From Paracoccus methylovorus (GTDB taxonomy: Bacteria; Pseudomonadota; Alphaproteobacteria; Rhodobacterales; Rhodobacteraceae), in NCBI RefSeq assembly GCF_016919705.1, contig NZ_CP070368.1, positions 1,736,001-1,800,000 of the forward strand: a DNA stretch of 64,000 nucleotides, in the 5' to 3' direction. The notes beneath the pieces are model-generated. The model was not told where the DNA came from and searched no databases. It saw only the letters and a list, made by a program, of their open reading frames with translations. Positions 63,972 to 64,000 of this stretch are shown piece after piece (positions within the stretch are counted from its first letter, which is position 1; every line of letters begins with the position of its first letter). The translations under genes and the position numbers were made by a program.

Positions 63972-64000
63972 CCGAATCACCAAAGACAAGGCCCGCCGAG

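Overview
The window is GC-rich chromosomal DNA from an alphaproteobacterium of the Rhodobacteraceae, most likely a Paracoccus. The best taxonomic mark is the fbc/pet operon (28268-31544). Its Rieske protein has the length and sequence style of the Paracoccus denitrificans protein, and its cytochrome c1 carries a long acidic Ala/Glu/Pro insertion ahead of the haem domain, as in that organism. A Rhodobacterales-type GT14 glycosyltransferase, a GTTC-N7-GTTC LexA box and a class III ornithine decarboxylase fit the same assignment.

Positions 1 to about 8157 look like the right end of a prophage that stops at the 3' end of a tRNA-Ile2(CAU) gene (8158-8233, minus strand). The region holds the end of a tail-tip or fibre protein, small phage genes, an N-acetylmuramidase endolysin with peptidoglycan-binding domain, a holin-like protein and strong hairpin terminators. 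It also holds cargo genes: an RcnB-like exported protein, a signal-less lipocalin, an SRAP (YedK/HMCES-type) protein, a Y-family DNA polymerase behind a LexA box, and two unrecognised proteins with lower GC.

From 8478 the chromosome begins: a DUF1269 protein, mtgA, a FzlA-like GST-fold protein, queG and a DMT exporter. A long minus-strand polysaccharide block follows (22847 down to 12612): cysQ, kdsB, GT2, galU, galE, a GT4-like enzyme, another GT2-like enzyme, a GT14 branching-type enzyme and a PAPS-type sulfotransferase. An ABC-2 export permease is divergent from cysQ. A sulfotransferase together with a PAP phosphatase suggests a sulfated surface glycan; this is the most interesting candidate system in the window.

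The middle holds dnaK-dnaJ behind a sigma-32-like promoter, radC, the cytochrome bc1 operon, a ribokinase-like kinase, an S49 peptidase, a 36-residue membrane microprotein and a PTR1/FolM-like SDR chained by ATGA overlaps. After these come an AT-rich gap with DnaA-box-like motifs, uvrC, and an MCE (Mla-like) lipid transport operon on the minus strand.

The right part contains a MetR-like regulator divergent from metF around a palindrome, a DUF2235 hydrolase, a class III PLP decarboxylase divergent from an Lrp/AsnC regulator, rsmD, a ferredoxin reductase-like flavoprotein, a peroxiredoxin and an HxlR regulator. A plus-strand run follows (DUF1428, double-VOC, YceI, two GSTs, valS), then CbiX-like and DUF4202 genes, nnrU, a FAD oxidoreductase divergent from mnmD, a rhomboid protease and an acetylornithine/GABA-type aminotransferase. 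The window ends with accA, the pgsA-moaD-moaE operon and a MerR regulator whose target promoter points off the right edge.
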